Shown here: piece by piece, positions 63,112 to 64,000 of the stretch
How the letters are laid out: every line of letters begins with the position of its first letter
Numbering within the stretch: the stretch's first letter is position 1
From: Gammaproteobacteria bacterium
GTDB lineage: Bacteria; Pseudomonadota; Gammaproteobacteria; Pseudomonadales; Azotimanducaceae
Assembly: GCA_027297435.1 (NCBI GenBank)
Contig: JAPUIA010000087.1
Location: 1 to 64,000, forward strand
DNA length: 64,000 nt
Direction: 5' to 3'
Program-made: the position numbers and the translations under genes
The notes under the pieces: generated by a model
What the model saw: the letters and a program-made list of their open reading frames with translations, nothing else
The model's database searches: none
What the model was told of the DNA's origin: nothing

Positions 63112-63767
63112 ATCACCGCGAAACACAGGAGTTGTTGGCATGGTATGCGGCGGGCACGCTGGATGCCGATGAGACGAGCGCGGTTCGATCCCACGTTGAC
63201 GACTGCCGGACGTGCCGCGAAGAACTCGATGATCTTGCCATCGTGCGCGCGGTCGTGGCAGAGGTCGGCGCCGATGAACCCGCGTACGACCCGGCCATCC
63301 TTGAACGCGCCATGTCCCAGATCGACGGTATCGAACAGGCTGTTTCGGCACCCGGTGCAGCAACCCGTTCGAGCGAGCGTCGCTCGATATTTGCCGTTTT
63401 CGCCGAGTGGCTGCAATGGTCGCTCACGCCCAACATGGCAAGGCTGGCCATTGCCGGTCAGTTCGCCGTGATCTTGGGGCTCGCTCTCGCGTTGGGGACG
63501 ATGCGTACTGAGGCACCGGAGGAGTTTGTCACCGCCGCCGGCCAGGCGAACCAACCCGCACACCTTACGGTCGTGTTCAAGAACGGCGTGACCGAACTCG
63601 AGATGCGCGAGTTGCTGCTTGGACTAGGCACCAGCGTCGTCGCCGGTCCGGGTGCGACGGGGATATATCAGTTACGGGTGGCTGAGCCTGCACGCGTATC
63701 GGACGTACTGACGGCGTTGAAAGCCCACCAGCATATCTTTGTCGCCGCACGGTCGACGCCGCCATGA
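63108..63767 (+). CDS. Zinc-finger (zf-HC2) anti-sigma factor with a C-terminal extra domain
   Basis: 219-aa predicted membrane anti-sigma factor. The zinc-binding HVDDCRTC lies near residue 30, and a single membrane helix spans about 110-130 (LAIAGQFAVILGLALALG). An 80-residue outer domain follows with HLTVVFKNGVTELEMRELLL and TGIYQLRVAEPARVSDVLTAL. That domain has the rhythm of a subtilase propeptide-like fold (inference). The gene is followed by an overlapping gene for a secreted protein. Confidence 0.85.
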   Translation: MNHRETQELLAWYAAGTLDADETSAVRSHVDDCRTCREELDDLAIVRAVVAEVGADEPAYDPAILERAMSQIDGIEQAVSAPGAATRSSERRSIFAVFAEWLQWSLTPNMARLAIAGQFAVILGLALALGTMRTEAPEEFVTAAGQANQPAHLTVVFKNGVTELEMRELLLGLGTSVVAGPGATGIYQLRVAEPARVSDVLTALKAHQHIFVAARSTPP

Positions 63768-64000
63768 AACGCTTGTTGGTCACGTTTGCCTGGCTGTTGA
63801 GCGCGGCGGTGCTCGCGCCGGCCGCGGTGCTCGCGCCGGCCGTCGCAGCCGTCGAGCAGGCTACCGATCTGGCGGCCGATGAAGTTGCGTTGCCGGAGAC
63901 GATCGCGGTCGAAGCCGCGGACCTGGAGGCGTTCGAGTTGGAAGAGTCGAAAGGTTGGCCCAACGACCCCCTTTACGAATCGAGCGGTAGTTGGCAACAG
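63764..64000 (+). CDS. Secreted protein, probably an S8 subtilase (N-terminal part only)
   Basis: The 79 codons present encode a signal peptide (KRLLVTFAWLLSAAVLAPA), an acidic linker and then KGWPNDPLYESSGSWQQ, which matches the PNDPLY...W segment that begins the mature domain of many subtilisin-like proteases. No catalytic residue is inside the window, so the call is tentative. The ATG overlaps the anti-sigma stop (ATGA). No propeptide precedes the PNDPLY segment, which is unusual for a subtilase. Confidence 0.6.
   Translation, partial: MKRLLVTFAWLLSAAVLAPAAVLAPAVAAVEQATDLAADEVALPETIAVEAADLEAFELEESKGWPNDPLYESSGSWQQ
63806..63841 (+). repeat. 18-bp perfect tandem duplication in the signal peptide
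   Basis: GCGGTGCTCGCGCCGGCC occurs twice in a row and encodes AVLAPA-AVLAPA at the end of the signal peptide of the probable subtilase. It is likely a slippage duplication that lengthens the hydrophobic/cleavage region by six residues. Confidence 0.85.

Overview
This window is the chromosomal replication-origin region of a gammaproteobacterium (my estimate: GC-rich, roughly 58-60%). Gene order and families point there: parB-parA-rsmG-mnmG-mnmE-yidC-yidD-rnpA-rpmH, then an intergenic origin, then dnaA-dnaN-recF-gyrB. This is followed by gmhB, tag and a lipid A type acyltransferase, trkH-trkA-rsmB-fmt-def, LysM protein-dprA-purE-tsaC-aroE, an aa3 cytochrome oxidase operon, and polA/yihA/cytochrome c4/dsbA. 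The layout looks like a shortened version of the two flanks of a Pseudomonas origin, but I cannot assign a genus.

Layout. 1-7893 (minus): partitioning, tRNA modification and membrane insertion genes. 7894-8387: origin with DnaA boxes. 8388-14492 (plus): initiator, sliding clamp, RecF (carrying two parS sites inside the gene) and gyrase B. 14499-17405: envelope lipid genes, with a 38-bp tandem repeat at the gyrB end. 17402-23010 (minus): potassium uptake (trkH, trkA) and translation initiation genes (rsmB, fmt, def). 23260-27557 (plus): LysM protein, dprA, purE, tsaC, aroE and a zinc-ribbon protein. 27662-35328: aa3 oxidase subunits, copper/heme assembly factors and heme A synthesis, without a SURF1 gene. 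35364-37584: ergothioneine genes egtB-egtD. 37586-41670: thrB, a DUF2782-type protein and polA, whose proofreading metal ligands are replaced. 41671-42089: a hairpin-rich intergenic region holding copy A of a dispersed repeat.

42090-48187: yihA, cytochrome c4, dsbA, a nuclease-family protein, repeat copy B and aceE without aceF. 48231-50743: a BlaI/BlaR1-type module with two operators, a TonB-domain peptidase and a TonB. 50927-52574: an OmpA/BON protein, a coiled-coil protein and a small protein. Repeat copy C lies at 52614-52734. 52741-60792: an MFS exporter diverging from a tightly packed run of phosphodiesterase, amidase, AGPS-like flavoenzyme and DNA polymerase II. 60857-64000: an oxidoreductase, then an ECF sigma factor, a zinc-finger anti-sigma factor and the start of a secreted protein that looks like a subtilase.

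Points most worth a second look: (1) a three-copy, structured, dispersed repeat of 121-214 bp that I do not recognise; (2) polymerase I lacking all three conserved Asp ligands of its 3'-5' exonuclease, in the same window as an apparently intact polymerase II; (3) two parS sites in recF that both encode the peptide VFHV(K/E)H; (4) an rnpA frame without an ATG, GTG or TTG start. Start codons are given as my best judgement. Many genes in coupled operons use TTG or GTG.
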